From CAWJNF01 sp963844235 (GTDB taxonomy: Bacteria > Actinomycetota > Thermoleophilia > Gaiellales > Gaiellaceae): DNA of 64,000 nt. The notes beneath the pieces are model-generated. The model made no database searches, was not told where the DNA came from, and saw only the letters and a list, made by a program, of their open reading frames with translations. The translations under genes and the position numbers were made by a program. Numbering within the stretch: the stretch's first letter is position 1; each line of letters begins with the position of its first letter. Location: assembly GCA_963844235.1 (NCBI GenBank), contig CAWJNF010000008.1, positions 806,001-870,000 of the forward strand. Reading direction: 5' to 3'. Shown here one piece after another: positions 37,322-45,627 of the stretch.

Positions 37322-37343
37322 TAAACACGCCGCGCCGTGTCGA
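37314..37343 (-). promoter_or_regulatory. Promoter of the iron operon
   Basis: TCGACA (37338-37343), 18-bp spacer, TAAGGT (37314-37319), upstream of the GGAGG ribosome site and the ATG at 37267. Confidence 0.5.
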
Positions 37344-37357
37344 GGTTTCGAGGGCCT

Positions 37358-38683
37358 CTATGTGAGCTCGGCGAGGGCGCGCAGCGTCTCGCGCGCGGCC
37401 TCGACTCCGAGGGCAAGATGTCCGAGCGGGAAGCGCTCGTTCGGTGAGTGCACGTTGTGGCCGGGGACACCGAATCCGGAGAGGATGGTCGGGATGCCCC
37501 TTGCGGCCAGCGCGGGGATGATCGGCAGGGTGCCGCCGGTTCGCAGCAGCAGGGGACGGCGGCCCACGACCCGCTCGAAGGCGTCCTGCGCGAGCTTGAT
37601 CGCCGGCGCGTCGGGCGGGATCAGCCCCGGGGGGCTCGCTGACCAGCGCTCGACGTCCAGCTCCGCGCCGTCGGGCACGGCCTCGTGCAGGAGGCGCTCG
37701 AAAGCCGAGGCGATGCCCTCGAGGTCCTGCCCGGGCGCGAGCCGGATCGAGACATTCGCGTGCGCCTCGACCGGGAGGACGGTCTTCTGGAGGTCGGGCT
37801 CGCCGCCATGGATCCCGTTCACGTCCACGGCAGGCCCGGCGAACGTCCGGAGATAGAGCTCCTCGGCCGCCCGCGCGTCCAGCGGCCGCGCTCCGTCGCG
37901 AGCGAGGACGGCCTGCCCGGGCTCGAGCTGCTCCCAGGCAGCCAGCTCCTCCTGTGTGGGCGCGACGGCGCCGGCACGCAGCTCGTCCGGGACGGCCACG
38001 ACGGGGGCGAGCACCTGAGCCAGCGCGTGCACCGCGTTGAGCGCGGCGCCGCCGAACAGGCCCGAGTGCAGGTCCCGCTCGCCGCTTCGGAGACGGACGT
38101 GGTAGTAGACGAGACCCCGCGTGCCCACGTCGAAGGCGGGAATCCCGTCCTGTGGCATGACGCTGTCGAAGATGAGGCACGCGTCGGCGCCGCGCTCGTC
38201 CGCCGCGATGAAGTCGACGATCGAGTGCCCGCCGGTCTCCTCCTCCCCGTCGCTCGCGACGCGAACGTTGACGGGAAGCGAACGCTCGGCGGCAAGCGTC
38301 GCAGCGGCCTTGAGCAGGAGGTAGAAGTTGCCCTTGTCGTCCACCGAGCCCCGGCCGTAGATCCAGCCGTCTCGCACCTCGGGTGCGAAGGCAGGCGATT
38401 GCCAGAGGGACTCGTCCCCCGATGGCTGCACGTCGAAATGGCCGTAGAGCAGGATGGTCGGAGCGTGCTCGGAGTCGGCAGAGGCCCGGAGCTCGCCAAC
38501 GGCTAGTGGTAACGGCCCTTTCGTCTCGACGAGCTCGCACGCGCCGCCGGCCTTCCTGACGAAGTCGCACAGCCACTCGCCCGCGCCGCGCACGTCGGCG
38601 GCATGCGCGGCATCGGCGCTGATGCTCGGGATGCGGAGCCAGTCGAAGAGCTCGTCGAGCCAGGCTGGATCAGGCGCAGGCAT
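37358..38683 (-). CDS. M20 family metallopeptidase (dipeptidase)
   Basis: A 441-aa zinc exopeptidase. Metal and catalytic residues appear in order: His in ILLYGHFDVQP, bridging Asp in IYGRGSVDDKGN, catalytic Glu pair in ASDGEEETGGHS, Asp in CLIFDSVMP, and the final His in FGVPGHNVHSPNERFP. The sequence and 440-aa length fit the M20 dipeptidase subgroup (carnosinase/PepV-like). A TACAAT -10 box lies 7 nt before the ATG at 38683. Confidence 0.9.
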   Translation of the reverse strand: MPAPDPAWLDELFDWLRIPSISADAAHAADVRGAGEWLCDFVRKAGGACELVETKGPLPLAVGELRASADSEHAPTILLYGHFDVQPSGDESLWQSPAFAPEVRDGWIYGRGSVDDKGNFYLLLKAAATLAAERSLPVNVRVASDGEEETGGHSIVDFIAADERGADACLIFDSVMPQDGIPAFDVGTRGLVYYHVRLRSGERDLHSGLFGGAALNAVHALAQVLAPVVAVPDELRAGAVAPTQEELAAWEQLEPGQAVLARDGARPLDARAAEELYLRTFAGPAVDVNGIHGGEPDLQKTVLPVEAHANVSIRLAPGQDLEGIASAFERLLHEAVPDGAELDVERWSASPPGLIPPDAPAIKLAQDAFERVVGRRPLLLRTGGTLPIIPALAARGIPTILSGFGVPGHNVHSPNERFPLGHLALGVEAARETLRALAELT

Positions 38684-39011
38684 GAGCACGATTGTAGGGC
38701 CGTCGATGCCGCGGAGCCCGGCGCCTTCGTCGCGCACGAGCCACAAACTGCCGCCGACCTGTTCGTCTGGATGGGAGCGCGGCGCCGTCGAGCGCACGCA
38801 GCATTACGCGCCGGCGGTGCTCTGTGTTGGCACGTTGTTGCAACGTGTGTGTTTCGCGTTAAGACGGCGCTGGTCCTCACGGGGACCACCGATGTTCTGA
38901 CTAGGATCGTCGGCGTCCGGCTACGCGAGCGTGCGACAGGACGAATCCCGCGCGGCCGGCCGTGCTCGAGCTGCATCGAGCTCTGACGGTTACCTGAGAA
39001 GGAGAGTGTCC
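38684..39011. other. 328-bp intergenic region before the orphan gene
   Basis: No gene is seen. It is less GC-rich than its surroundings. CACGTTG-TTG-CAACGTG (38831-38847) is a perfect 7-bp palindrome and could be an operator. GGTCC/GGACC pairs follow near 38874-38887, and TAGGAT near 38899 is a candidate -10. Confidence 0.4.
38691..38696 (-). promoter_or_regulatory. -10 box of the M20 peptidase
   Basis: TACAAT, 7 nt before the ATG at 38683; the closest match to the TATAAT consensus among the leaderless genes. Confidence 0.5.
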
Positions 39012-39626
39012 GTGAAACGCGGCATGCTGCAAGATCCGGCGACGTTCGCCGAGCGGCTCGAGGCTCAAATCAACGCGGACAGTGAGCGCGCTCAGCGGGA
39101 GCCACTTCCCGCGGACATGTTGCACTACGCGATCCAGAGCCTCGCTATCAACGACCCGCTCGGCCCGCCGCGGCTATCCGGCAACGTCGAGCTGCCGCAC
39201 GTCCTTGCCACTCCGTACGGCAGGGCTGCTATCGCCGGATACAACTGGGGCCGCCAGGCGCTAATGGCTGGTGACTTCAGCCGTACCGCCAAGGAAGACA
39301 CGGCGACTCTCGGGCGGATGTGGAGCACCGTCTTCGGAGGGAAGCACAACGACGACCTACGGGGTCATGAGTTGGGGAAGCTCGCCATCCGTGTTCGGCA
39401 TGAGAAGTTCATCACGAGCGATGCAACGACAATCGACGAGGCCTTCAGCACCTGGATGAGAGAGGGGAACATCCCCGATGCAATCCTTCGTTTGCCCGGG
39501 GATGTGCGGTCGGCCTTCGATCTGGGCGCCGTGATCGCGGCGCTCTGGACGGCTATTCAGTTCGAGCAGTTCCGTTTCGGGCGGCTCCAGCGCGTGCGAA
39601 ACCAGCCGTGGTACCGGCGCCGGTAG
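39012..39626 (+). CDS. Hypothetical protein, 204 aa, orphan
   Basis: Not recognised. The GTG at 39012 is chosen because AAGGAG (38999-39004) lies 7 nt upstream; it reads VKRGMLQDPATFAERLEAQI. It is a soluble mixed protein with GRQALMAGDFSRTAKEDTAT and a C-terminal hydrophobic stretch (AFDLGAVIAALWTAIQF) followed by a basic tail QRVRNQPWYRRR. Base composition is visibly less GC-rich than its neighbours and it sits alone between two long intergenic regions, which suggests recent transfer. It uses a Shine-Dalgarno rather than a leaderless start. Confidence 0.65.
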   Translation: MKRGMLQDPATFAERLEAQINADSERAQREPLPADMLHYAIQSLAINDPLGPPRLSGNVELPHVLATPYGRAAIAGYNWGRQALMAGDFSRTAKEDTATLGRMWSTVFGGKHNDDLRGHELGKLAIRVRHEKFITSDATTIDEAFSTWMREGNIPDAILRLPGDVRSAFDLGAVIAALWTAIQFEQFRFGRLQRVRNQPWYRRR

Positions 39627-39728
39627 CGGACGGCCGTGCCTACCGCGAAGGCCGAAACGCCCGTCTAGGAACGGTGGAGCACGGCGCAGGCGGGCGAAGC
39701 TCTTCGCTGGGCGGCGCGTTTCGGTTCG

Positions 39729-40775
39729 CTACGCGACGCGATCGCGCAGCGTCTGCGATTCCGACAGCGCCTGCAGCTTGCGAAGGCTCTGGTGCTCGAT
39801 CTGGCGGACGCGCTCCCGCGTCACGTTGAAGGCGCGGCCGACCTCGTCGAGGGTGCGCGGCTGCTCGCCGTCGAGCCCGTAACGCATCTCGAGCACTCGC
39901 CGCTCCCGGTGGGAGAGCGCAGAGAGGGCCCGGTGCAGCGCCTCGTGCCGGATCCGGCTCTCGGCCGCCTCGTCGGGACGCGGGACCGAGTGATCGGCGA
40001 TGAAGTGCCCGAACTCCGATTCGTCCTCGTCGCCCACCGGCTTCTCGAGCGAGACGGGCACCTGCGCCGACCGGCGGATCTGGTCGATCTCGTCGGGGTC
40101 GATCTCGAGCTCGCGCGCCAGCTCGGCGACGCTCGGCTCGCGCCCGAGCTCGCCGATCAGCTTGCGCTCGATGCGAGCGATCTTGTTCAGCTTCTCGACG
40201 ACGTGTACGGGCATCCGGATCGTGCGGCCCTTGTCAGCCAGCGCTCGTGCGACAGCCTGCCGGATCCACCACGTCGCGTAGGTCGAGAACTTGTAGCCCC
40301 GCCGGTGGTCGAACTTCTCGGCGGCTCGAACCAGCCCGATCGTGCCCTCCTGGATCAGGTCGAGGAACGGCAGGCCTTGATTGCGGTAGTTCTTCGCGAT
40401 CGACACGACGAGCCGCAGGTTCGCGGAGACCATCTGCTGCTTCGCGAGGTGGTCGCCGCGCTCGATCCGCTTCGCCAGCTCGACCTCCTGCGCGGCGGTC
40501 AGGAGCGGCACCTTGCCGATGTCCTTCAGGAAGAGCTGCAGCGAGTCGGTGGACATCTCGCCCATGGCGACATCGAGGTCGACCTCGGGCCGATCGTCGC
40601 CCGACTCCTCGACGACCTCGATCTGGAGCGCTTCGAGGGCGTCGTAGAACTCGTCCACCTCGCCGGGACCGAGGCCGAGGTCGTCGAGCGCCAGCGAGAT
40701 CTCCTCGGCCGTGAGGAAGCCGGCCTCCTGCCCATGCCGTACCAGCGCCTCCGCGCTCTCGTGCCGCTCGAGCAT
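39729..40775 (-). CDS. Primary RNA polymerase sigma factor (sigma-70, group 1/2)
   Basis: A 348-aa sigma factor that directs RNA polymerase to -10/-35 promoters. Region 1.2 (DSLQLFLKDIGKVPLLTAAQ), region 2 (NLRLVVSIAKNYRNQGLPFL, YKFSTYATWWIRQAVARALA), region 3 (RMPVHVVEKLNKIARIERKL) and region 4 (RRVLEMRYGLDGEQPRTLDE, FNVTRERVRQIEHQSLRKLQ) are all present. A short acidic region 1.1-like segment precedes them. The ATG at 40775 has GGGGAG upstream. Probably the housekeeping sigma factor, although a close paralogue could exist elsewhere. Confidence 0.93.
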   Translation of the reverse strand: MLERHESAEALVRHGQEAGFLTAEEISLALDDLGLGPGEVDEFYDALEALQIEVVEESGDDRPEVDLDVAMGEMSTDSLQLFLKDIGKVPLLTAAQEVELAKRIERGDHLAKQQMVSANLRLVVSIAKNYRNQGLPFLDLIQEGTIGLVRAAEKFDHRRGYKFSTYATWWIRQAVARALADKGRTIRMPVHVVEKLNKIARIERKLIGELGREPSVAELARELEIDPDEIDQIRRSAQVPVSLEKPVGDEDESEFGHFIADHSVPRPDEAAESRIRHEALHRALSALSHRERRVLEMRYGLDGEQPRTLDEVGRAFNVTRERVRQIEHQSLRKLQALSESQTLRDRVA

Positions 40776-40823
40776 CAACGGCTCTCCCCGTCGCCTTTCC
40801 CGCACACGGGAACCCTGCCTCCC

Positions 40824-40852
40824 AACCTAACTGCCCTGCCAATACATGTCAA
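40824..40852 (-). promoter_or_regulatory. Consensus promoter of the sigma factor gene
   Basis: TTGACA (40847-40852), 17-bp spacer, TAGGTT (40824-40829), followed by a leader of about 40 nt with a GGGGAG ribosome site. One of two perfect TTGACA boxes at proper spacing in the window. Confidence 0.65.
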
Positions 40853-40861
40853 CGGCGCCGT

Positions 40862-40877
40862 GTGACGGCTCCGTCAC
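40862..40877. terminator. Short hairpin between the sigma factor and TPR genes
   Basis: GTGACGG-CT-CCGTCAC, perfect 7-bp arms with a 2-nt centre. It lies upstream of the sigma factor promoter and downstream of the TPR gene, so it may end the TPR transcript or be a protein site. Confidence 0.35.
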
Positions 40878-40961
40878 GGCTTGAACGCGACTCTCGCATC
40901 TCGATCGGACGGCGCTCTGCGGCGCTTGTTAGCCGCCGTCGGCGCGCCCGCCGCCGACCGC

Positions 40962-41951
40962 CTATCCGCTCGCCGAGTCGAGGCTCTCGAGCAGCTGGGC
41001 CGCCTGCCTCCCCCAGACGGTCTCTCCTCCGATCGCCACCGCCTGCTCGAGCTGGTCACGCGCCTCCTCGACCTGGCGCAGCCACAGCAGGCAGAGGCCG
41101 AGATGGAAGCGGACGACGGGCTCCTGCCCGTAGCGGTCGGACAGAGGGCCGAGCCGCGAGAACGCCTGCGACGGGTCGTCCTTCTCGAAGCGAACGACGG
41201 CGGCGCCCGCCAACGCCTCCACGTTCTCGGGCTCGAGCTCGACGGCACGGTCGAACGCCTCTCTGGCCGACAGCGGGCGACCCGCGCGCTGCAGCGCTAC
41301 GCCGTACTGGATCCATGGGGTCGCGTCGGTGGCAGCGTTCGCGCGCTCCTCGAGCATCTCGAGCTGAACGAGCGGCAGCGCACCCTCGAGCTCTTGCGGC
41401 AGCGGCTCGGACGGGACGAAGAACGGCCGCCCTGCGGGCATCTCGGGGTGCAGGAGGCTCTCCGCGCGAACCGCGGCCGAGGAATCGGGCTCGAGCTCCT
41501 CGGCTCTGCGCCACGCTTCCTGCGCCTCCTGCTGGCGCCCGTCCCAGAACAGCGCCAGCCCGAGGTGCAGCTGCACGAGCGCGCTTTCAGGCTGACGCTC
41601 CTCGAGCCGGCGCAGCTCCTCGAACGTGCCGTCCGGCCACAGAGCGAACGCCGCGCCCACCTGCGCGTAGAGGGAGTCGGGGCTCGACTCGAGCACCTGC
41701 CGGAAGCTGTCGAGCGCCGCGCGCCGCTGCCCGTCTCGATAGAGGCGCGCCGCGCTCTCCAGGCCGACGGCCTCCGACCGGTCGGCGACCAGCGCGTCGA
41801 GCGCCAGAGGAGGGGCCCCCTCACGCCGTCCAGCCGCCTCCCGGGCCTGCCCGTCGTCGGCTCGACCTGCCCAGGCCACAACGGCGGCCACGGCAGCGGC
41901 CACGGCCGCAACCGCGATGACGGCCACTCGCGCGCGCGTGCGGGAAGACAC
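40962..41951 (-). CDS. Membrane-anchored TPR protein
   Basis: A 329-aa protein with an N-terminal membrane anchor (ARVAVIAVAAVAAAVAAVVA) and tetratricopeptide helices outside: RRALDSFRQVLESSPDSLY, ALVQLHLGLALFWDGRQQEA and AREAFDRAVELEPENVEALA are clear 34-residue units. It likely serves as a protein-interaction scaffold on the outer face of the membrane. Partners are unknown. The GTG at 41951 has TACTCT exactly 6 nt upstream. It is divergent from the cysteine-synthesis cluster, sharing the promoter region. Confidence 0.78.
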   Translation of the reverse strand: MSSRTRARVAVIAVAAVAAAVAAVVAWAGRADDGQAREAAGRREGAPPLALDALVADRSEAVGLESAARLYRDGQRRAALDSFRQVLESSPDSLYAQVGAAFALWPDGTFEELRRLEERQPESALVQLHLGLALFWDGRQQEAQEAWRRAEELEPDSSAAVRAESLLHPEMPAGRPFFVPSEPLPQELEGALPLVQLEMLEERANAATDATPWIQYGVALQRAGRPLSAREAFDRAVELEPENVEALAGAAVVRFEKDDPSQAFSRLGPLSDRYGQEPVVRFHLGLCLLWLRQVEEARDQLEQAVAIGGETVWGRQAAQLLESLDSASG

Positions 41952-41985
41952 TCGGCGAGAGTAGCGTTGTGCATCTGCGACGGCG

Positions 41986-42014
41986 TTAACTTCACCTTCG
42001 CCAGTCGCTATACT
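41986..42014 (+). promoter_or_regulatory. Promoter of the cysteine-synthesis cluster
   Basis: TTAACT (41986-41991), 17-bp spacer, TATACT (42009-42014). The ATG at 42025 is 10 nt downstream, so the leader is only a few nucleotides. The TTG at 42016 in the same frame is ruled out as a start because it lies upstream of the predicted transcription start. Confidence 0.6.
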
Positions 42015-42024
42015 CTTGAAAGCA

Positions 42025-43236
42025 ATGCACAGCTACAGAGACCTCCTGCAGCAGGTCAAGGCCGAGATCGACGAGGTCGACGCCTCCGGCGCAGCAGCGC
42101 TTCTCGACGGCCCGCAGGCGCCCGCGCTCATCGACGTTCGCGAGCGCGACGAGTGGGAGGAAGGCAAGATCCCGGGCGCCGTGCACGTCCCGCGCGGCTT
42201 CCTCGAGTCGAGGATCGAGCAGGTCGTGCCGGACCGCGACGCGCCGATCGTCGTCTACTGCGCCGGCGGCAGCCGCTCGGCATTCGCTGCCAAGTCGCTC
42301 GGCGAGCTCGGCTACACGAACGTCTCCTCGCTCGCAGGCGGCTACACCGAGTGGAAGCGCGCCGGGCTCGCCTGGGAGTCCCCGCGGTCCCTGGACGCCG
42401 GCAAGCGCGCACGCTACAGCCGTCATCTGCTCATCCCCGAGGTCGGCGAGGAGGGGCAGCTGAAGCTGCTCGACTCCCGCGTCCTCATGCTGGGCGCCGG
42501 CGGGCTCGGATCGCCCGCTGCGCTCTATCTCGCGGCGGCAGGCGTGGGCACGATCGGCATCGTCGATCCCGACGTCGTCGACGACTCGAACCTCCAGCGC
42601 CAGGTGATCCATTCGACGGAGCGCATCGGCGAGCCCAAGGTGCTCTCGGCGCAGAAGACCCTCGAGGCGCTCAATCCCGACGTCACGGTCGTCCCCTACG
42701 AGGAGCGCCTCGACTCCGACTCGATCGAGCGGATCCTGGCCGACCGCTGGGACTTGATCGTCGACGGCGCCGACAACTTCCCCACGCGCTATCTCGTCAA
42801 CGATGCCTCCGTCTGGCACGGGATCCCGGTGGTGCATGGCTCGATCTTCCGCTTCCACGGCCAGGTGACCGTGTTCAAGCCTGGCGATGGCCCGTGCTAC
42901 CGCTGCCTCTTCCCGCAGCCCCCGCCGCCCGAGCTCGCGCCGAGCTGCGCGGAGGGCGGCGTGCTCGGGGTCCTACCCGGGATCATCGGCACGCTGCAGG
43001 CAAACGAGGCGCTCAAGCTCCTGCTCGGGATCGGCGACCCGCTCGTCGGCCGCTCGCTCCTCTTCGAGGCGCTCGAGGGCTCGTTCACCGAGATCAAGCT
43101 CCGCAAGGATCCGGCCTGCCCGGTCTGCGGCGAGGCGCCGACGATCACCGACTACATCGACTACGTCGAGTTCTGCCTGGGCGGCGCCGGCCACCGGAAC
43201 GGCGCCCACGCCGAGCACGCCGAGGCCGTGTCGTGA
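42025..43236 (+). CDS. Rhodanese - E1-like (MoeB/ThiF) adenylyltransferase fusion
   Basis: A 403-aa protein that adenylates and thiocarboxylates the C-terminal Gly-Gly of a sulfur-carrier protein. Residues 12-115 form a rhodanese domain with catalytic Cys79 (VVYCAGGSRSAF); from about 125 comes an E1-like domain with the nucleotide loop GAGGLGSPAAL (157-167), catalytic VDGADNFPTRYLVND, and zinc Cys pairs CYRC and CPVC. The order (rhodanese first) is the reverse of mycobacterial MoeZ. The next gene overlaps by 4 bp (GTGA), so this is the first gene of a CysO-CysM-Mec operon. Confidence 0.9.
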   Translation: MHSYRDLLQQVKAEIDEVDASGAAALLDGPQAPALIDVRERDEWEEGKIPGAVHVPRGFLESRIEQVVPDRDAPIVVYCAGGSRSAFAAKSLGELGYTNVSSLAGGYTEWKRAGLAWESPRSLDAGKRARYSRHLLIPEVGEEGQLKLLDSRVLMLGAGGLGSPAALYLAAAGVGTIGIVDPDVVDDSNLQRQVIHSTERIGEPKVLSAQKTLEALNPDVTVVPYEERLDSDSIERILADRWDLIVDGADNFPTRYLVNDASVWHGIPVVHGSIFRFHGQVTVFKPGDGPCYRCLFPQPPPPELAPSCAEGGVLGVLPGIIGTLQANEALKLLLGIGDPLVGRSLLFEALEGSFTEIKLRKDPACPVCGEAPTITDYIDYVEFCLGGAGHRNGAHAEHAEAVS

Positions 43237-44462
43237 CAAAGATCCGGATTCCGCCCACGCTCCGTGCAGAGGTGGGTGGCGCCCGGGAAGTCGAGGCCAC
43301 AGGTGACACGATGCGCGACGTCCTTGGAGACCTCGCGACGCGCTACCCCGGCCTCGGCTCTCAGATCCTGAACGACGGGGACATCGCTCCGTTCGTGAAC
43401 GTCTACATCGACAACGAGGACGTGCGCACGCTGCAGGGGCTCGACACACCGGTCGGCGAGAGCTCGACGATCATCCTGCTCCCCGCCATGGCCGGCGGCC
43501 AGGCGCCGCTCGTGCAGCGGCCCCCGCTCGTGGCCTCGAGCGTGCTCGACCTGATCGGCTCGACGCCGCTCGTCGAGCTTCGCAATCTGACGCCCAACGC
43601 GAACGTGAAGATCTACGCCAAGCTCGAGGGCCAGAACCCGAGCGGCTCGATCAAGGACCGCGTCGCGCGGGCGATGATCGAGTCGGCCGAGGCGCGCGGC
43701 GACCTCTCCCCTGGTCGTGAGCTGCTCGAGCCGACGAGCGGCAACACGGGCATCTCGCTCGCGATGGTGGCCAAGCTCAAGGGCTATCCGCTGACCTGCG
43801 TGATGCCCGAGAGCGCAACAGCGGAGCGCCTCCGCCTGCTCGAGCTCTTCGGCGCCAAGATCGTCTTCTCGCCGGCCGCGGCGGGCTCGAACGGCGCCGT
43901 GCGCCACGCACTGGAGCTCGCCGAGCGCGAGCCTCGCTACTTCATGCCGTTCCAGTACGCGAACGAGGCCAACCCTCGCGCCCACTACGAGGGCACCGGC
44001 GCCGAGATCGCCGACGCGCTCCCGCGGGTCGACGCGTTCGTCGCCGGTCTCGGCACGGGCGGCACGCTGATGGGGTGCGCCGAACGGCTCCGCGAGTCGT
44101 TCCCGGAGGTCCAGGTTGTCGCCGCCGAGCCGCTTCAGGGCGATCTCATCTACGGCCTGCGCTCGCTCGACGACGGCTACACGCCACCGATCCTCGACAT
44201 CTCGAGGCTCGACCGAAAGATCCTCGTCTCCAACCAGGAGTCGGTCGTCGGCCTGAAGCTGCTGCTCGAGCGCGAGGGGATCTTCGCCGGTGTCTCTTGC
44301 GGAGCCGTTATCCACGTCGCGCGGAAGATCGCGCGTGAGATGGACGAGGGCGTCGTCGTCACGGTGCTCGCGGACGGCGGGTGGAAGTACCTCTCGGCCC
44401 CGTTCTGGACGCAGCCTCTCGACGAGGTCGAGCAGTCCATGGACGACCGCGTCTGGTGGTAA
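43233..44462 (+). CDS. cysM: CysO sulfur carrier fused to CysM cysteine synthase
   Basis: A 409-aa polypeptide with no stop between the two parts. Residues 1-89 are a ThiS/MoaD-type carrier (VTKIRIPPTLRAEVGG ... IILLPAMAGG) ending in Gly88-Gly89; after a linker QAPLVQRPPL begins CysM (VASSVLDLIGSTPLVEL). The PLP Lys is about residue 141 in NPSGSIKDR, with TSGNTG and GTGGTLMG. In mycobacteria CysO and CysM are separate and the carrier needs a free GG to take up sulfur. Here it would have to be cut after Gly89, perhaps by the Mec encoded next. GTG start overlaps the E1 gene stop. Confidence 0.85.
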   Translation: MTKIRIPPTLRAEVGGAREVEATGDTMRDVLGDLATRYPGLGSQILNDGDIAPFVNVYIDNEDVRTLQGLDTPVGESSTIILLPAMAGGQAPLVQRPPLVASSVLDLIGSTPLVELRNLTPNANVKIYAKLEGQNPSGSIKDRVARAMIESAEARGDLSPGRELLEPTSGNTGISLAMVAKLKGYPLTCVMPESATAERLRLLELFGAKIVFSPAAAGSNGAVRHALELAEREPRYFMPFQYANEANPRAHYEGTGAEIADALPRVDAFVAGLGTGGTLMGCAERLRESFPEVQVVAAEPLQGDLIYGLRSLDDGYTPPILDISRLDRKILVSNQESVVGLKLLLEREGIFAGVSCGAVIHVARKIAREMDEGVVVTVLADGGWKYLSAPFWTQPLDEVEQSMDDRVWW

Positions 44463-44487
44463 CCGGCGTCCCGCGGTAGGGGCGACG

Positions 44488-44859
44488 TTGCTGATCCCAC
44501 CGGAGGTGCGCGCAGCGCTCGTCGAGCACGCGCAGGCGGAGAGCCCTAACGAGTGCTGCGGCCTGATCGCGTTTCGGGACGCCGTGGCGGAGCGCTACCT
44601 CCCCGCGCGGAATGCCGCCGCGAGCCCGTACCGCTTCGAGCTCGACGCCGATCCCGAAGCGTGGTTTCTCGAGGACGAGGGCTACGAGCTCGCGGTCTTC
44701 CACTCCCATCTCTCGAGCCCCCCGCGGCCATCCCGCACCGACATCGAGAACATCGGCCTCTGGGAAGGCCGGCCGTACGTCATCCTGACGCTCTCGACCG
44801 GCGAGCTCGCCGCCTGGCGCATCCGCGACGGCAGGGTCGAGGCAGCGCCGCTCTCCTGA
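44488..44859 (+). CDS. mec: Mec-like JAMM (MPN+) metalloprotease
   Basis: A 123-aa zinc peptidase. The JAMM motif ExnHxHx7Sx2D is visible: a Glu early in the domain (SPNECCGL), then VFHSHLSSPPRPSRTDIENI with His, His, Ser and Asp. In the CysO pathway Mec cleaves cysteine off the CysO C-terminus; here it could also process the fused CysO-CysM. The TTG at 44488 gives MLIPPEVRAALVEHAQ; a GGTAGGGG stretch lies upstream. It follows CysM by 25 bp. Confidence 0.88.
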   Translation: MLIPPEVRAALVEHAQAESPNECCGLIAFRDAVAERYLPARNAAASPYRFELDADPEAWFLEDEGYELAVFHSHLSSPPRPSRTDIENIGLWEGRPYVILTLSTGELAAWRIRDGRVEAAPLS

Positions 44860-45182
44860 CCGGCCCGAGCCTGACCGGACCAAGTGCCGGCCCTCCGCGT
44901 CCGACAGGACGTTCTCGACGCAGGCCGGGTCGAAGAGCCCTCGCAGAGTCCTATCCCGCCGCAATGCGGTGGCGCGTCACCCGTCGTCGAGGGCCTCGAG
45001 CTCGCCTCGGTCGAGAGCCTGACGACCCGGCCGAGCCGGAGTACGCCCATACCTCCTGGACCAACGCGCCGGTAGAGCTGTACGGCGTCGTCGCAGACGG
45101 CGTGCTCGCGGTGAGCGAGGCCTGAGTGGCGGGGAGTGCGGGGCCGGCGTCGGCCGGCCCCGCACCGGCCCCGACGGCTGGA
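44860..45182. other. 323-bp region with possible broken small gene and terminator
   Basis: No complete gene. A plus-strand frame ending at 45125 reads AEPEYAHTSWTNAPVELYGV and VADGVLAVSEA, protein-like, but without a credible start and next to a different frame (MPALRVRQDVLDAGRVEEPS, 44884). It may be the remains of a small gene with a frameshift. A hairpin terminator follows at 45136-45165. Confidence 0.35.
45136..45165. terminator. Bidirectional hairpin terminator
   Basis: A perfect 13-bp stem (GTGCGGGGCCGGC, 45136-45148, with its complement 45153-45165) around GTCG, between convergent transcripts. No T-run. Its GGGGCCGG/CCGGCCCC core resembles the dispersed palindromic repeat. Confidence 0.55.
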
Positions 45183-45536
45183 CTAGGTGACCCGGAGCGT
45201 TCCCTTCATGCTGCTCGCGTGCGGATCGCACACGAACCTGTAGGTGCCCGCGCGAAGCGTCAGGTTCCAGGTGGTCCTGCCCGTCCCGGAGACGCTCGTC
45301 TTCTTGTTCACGCCGGGGCCCGTCAGGTGGAAGTTATGGATCCCGGACCTGTCGTTGATCGTGATCCGGAACTGCCCATGTGCGACGGCTCGCTTGCTCA
45401 TCCCGATGACGAATCCGGGACCGTCGAAGCCGCTGAGCCGTTTCCTCGCGTCCGGGGCTGCCTGAACCACGCTCGTGAGAACGAGTGCCGCGAGAGCGGC
45501 GAGCGCCGCAAGCGTCAAAATGAATCGACGACGCAT
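45183..45536 (-). CDS. Secreted cupredoxin (plastocyanin-like) protein
   Basis: A 117-aa exported protein: signal peptide MRRRFILTLAALAALAALVL, mature part beginning near AAPDARK. The type I copper site is suggested by His in GIHNFHLTGPG and the C-x-x-H-x4-M loop FVCDPHASSMKGTLRV at the C-terminus. It would be a small electron-transfer or copper-binding protein in the cell envelope. It is paralogous to the lipoprotein at 46984-47427. The AAGGAG ribosome site precedes the ATG. It is divergent from the pterin dehydratase gene. Confidence 0.85.
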   Translation of the reverse strand: MRRRFILTLAALAALAALVLTSVVQAAPDARKRLSGFDGPGFVIGMSKRAVAHGQFRITINDRSGIHNFHLTGPGVNKKTSVSGTGRTTWNLTLRAGTYRFVCDPHASSMKGTLRVT

Positions 45537-45627
45537 AGAGCTCCTTTCCCGTTGCTGCCAAAGGTGACTTCGAGATCGGGCGGGCTTCCGGTTTTCACGT
45601 CAGCGTCGCAGTGCATACTTCGAAGGG

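Noticed and set aside
40881..43232. Open frame running from 40881 into the CysO-CysM gene
   Set aside because: The first ~780 codons lie antisense to the TPR gene and out of frame with the rhodanese-E1 gene and show no domain; only the part from the GTG at 43233 is real.
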